Below, in pieces: positions 12,940-13,253 of a stretch of 13,253 nucleotides of DNA. Each line of letters opens with the position of its first letter. Positions within the stretch are counted from its first letter, which is position 1. The position numbers and the translations under genes are program-made. The stretch is from the NCBI GenBank assembly GCA_038230975.1, contig JBBRMF010000140.1, forward strand, positions 1 to 13,253. Direction: 5' to 3'. This stretch comes from JANXVV01 sp038230975. GTDB lineage: Bacteria; Planctomycetota; Phycisphaerae; Tepidisphaerales; Tepidisphaeraceae. The notes below the pieces were generated by a model. That model was not told where the DNA came from. It was given only the letters and a program-made list of their open reading frames with translations, and did no database searches.

Positions 12940-13022
12940 TTATTTAGCCGGGTCGCTTGCGACCCGTGTCCAAGGGCTTCAGACAGACGCCAAACACGCT
13001 TCGCAGGCGAACCGGCTAAATA
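12940..13022. repeat. Palindromic double-hairpin element, repeat family 2, full copy
   Basis: The ends TATTTAGCCGG (12941-12951) and CCGGCTAAATA (13012-13022) are perfect 11-bp inverted repeats. Two hairpins lie within. One is CGGGTCGC (12949-12956) with GCGACCCG (12959-12966) around TT. The other is TTCGC (13000-13004) with GCGAA (13007-13011) around AG. The right 16 bases are identical to the right arm of the hairpin at 1116-1151. The left arm differs from that hairpin by one base (GGGTCGC for GGTTCGC). No flanking direct duplication is seen. Confidence 0.8.
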
Positions 13023-13085
13023 GAACAACACATCACCCGTGCAATCAATCGAACTTTCAAAAAATTTCACACGTACGCTGCAACC

Positions 13086-13253
13086 TCACTTCCCCCACAA
13101 CGCCGGCCGATACACCCGCACCGCCCCAATCGGCGTCGCCTCACCCCCCACAATCTCCAACCGGTGCGTGGCCCCCCCCAATCCCGGCGCCGAGGGCACC
13201 ACCGGCTGCACCGGAGGGTCCGTCACCCCCGGCGCGGCAACCACATCCCCCAA
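13086..13253 (-). CDS. 3' end of an unrecognised gene, cut by the window edge
   Basis: An open frame of 55 codons runs from the window edge to TGA at 13086-13088. The visible tail is rich in Gly, Pro, Val and Ala and ends VRVYRPALWGK. The third codon positions are mostly G or C, consistent with real coding sequence in this genome, but the fragment has no motif that I recognise. It is on the same strand as the exporter operon, 208 bp upstream of it and separated by the palindromic element. It could be a secreted or cell-wall protein tail, but nothing shows this. Confidence 0.5.
   Translation of the reverse strand: MGDVVAAPGVTDPPVQPVVPSAPGLGGATHRLEIVGGEATPIGAVRVYRPALWGK

Overview
The window reads as moderately GC-rich bacterial chromosome with four transcription units separated by repeat-bearing spacers. 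No rRNA, tRNA, CRISPR array, transposase, phage or plasmid gene is visible. The source is probably a Gram-negative-type, double-membrane bacterium. This rests on a lipoprotein binding protein and a three-part ABC exporter with a membrane-fusion adaptor. The weak use of Shine-Dalgarno sites, the FlgM variant and the many dispersed palindromes remind me of Planctomycetota or Verrucomicrobiota, but that is an impression and not proof.

Region 1 (about 157-3733, minus strand) is a complete sugar-type ABC importer operon in the order binding protein, double ATPase, permease (rbsB-rbsA-rbsC layout). A perfect 17-bp-arm hairpin fills the ATPase-permease junction. A small single-pass membrane protein of unknown function (3827-4306, minus) lies just upstream on the same strand.

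Region 2 (4661-8155, plus strand) starts with a FlgM-like anti-sigma protein carrying a long N-terminal extension. A stable hairpin follows, then a soluble hybrid histidine kinase (PAS-PAS-HisKA-HATPase-REC). The kinase stop codon overlaps, as GTGA, the start of a divergent TrmB-family methyltransferase, so these two are probably translated together.

Region 3 (8156-8482) is a convergent spacer of 327 bp. It holds an inverted repeat, a weak terminator, an 88-bp palindromic element and a short 9-10-bp-period repeat.

Region 4 (8483-12877, minus strand) is a compact four-gene exporter operon: two different FtsX/MacB-type permeases, a HlyD-type adaptor and a LolD/MacB-type ATPase. Upstream lie a candidate promoter and another palindromic element. 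The window ends inside the 3' end of an unrecognised minus-strand gene (13086-13253).

The most unusual feature is not a gene. Two families of small palindromic elements recur here (50-131 and 8281-8368; 1116-1151 and 12940-13022). The full-length copies share one plan: short terminal inverted repeats enclosing two internal hairpins. One shortened copy has settled between rbsA and rbsC, provides the rbsA stop codon and crowds the rbsC start.
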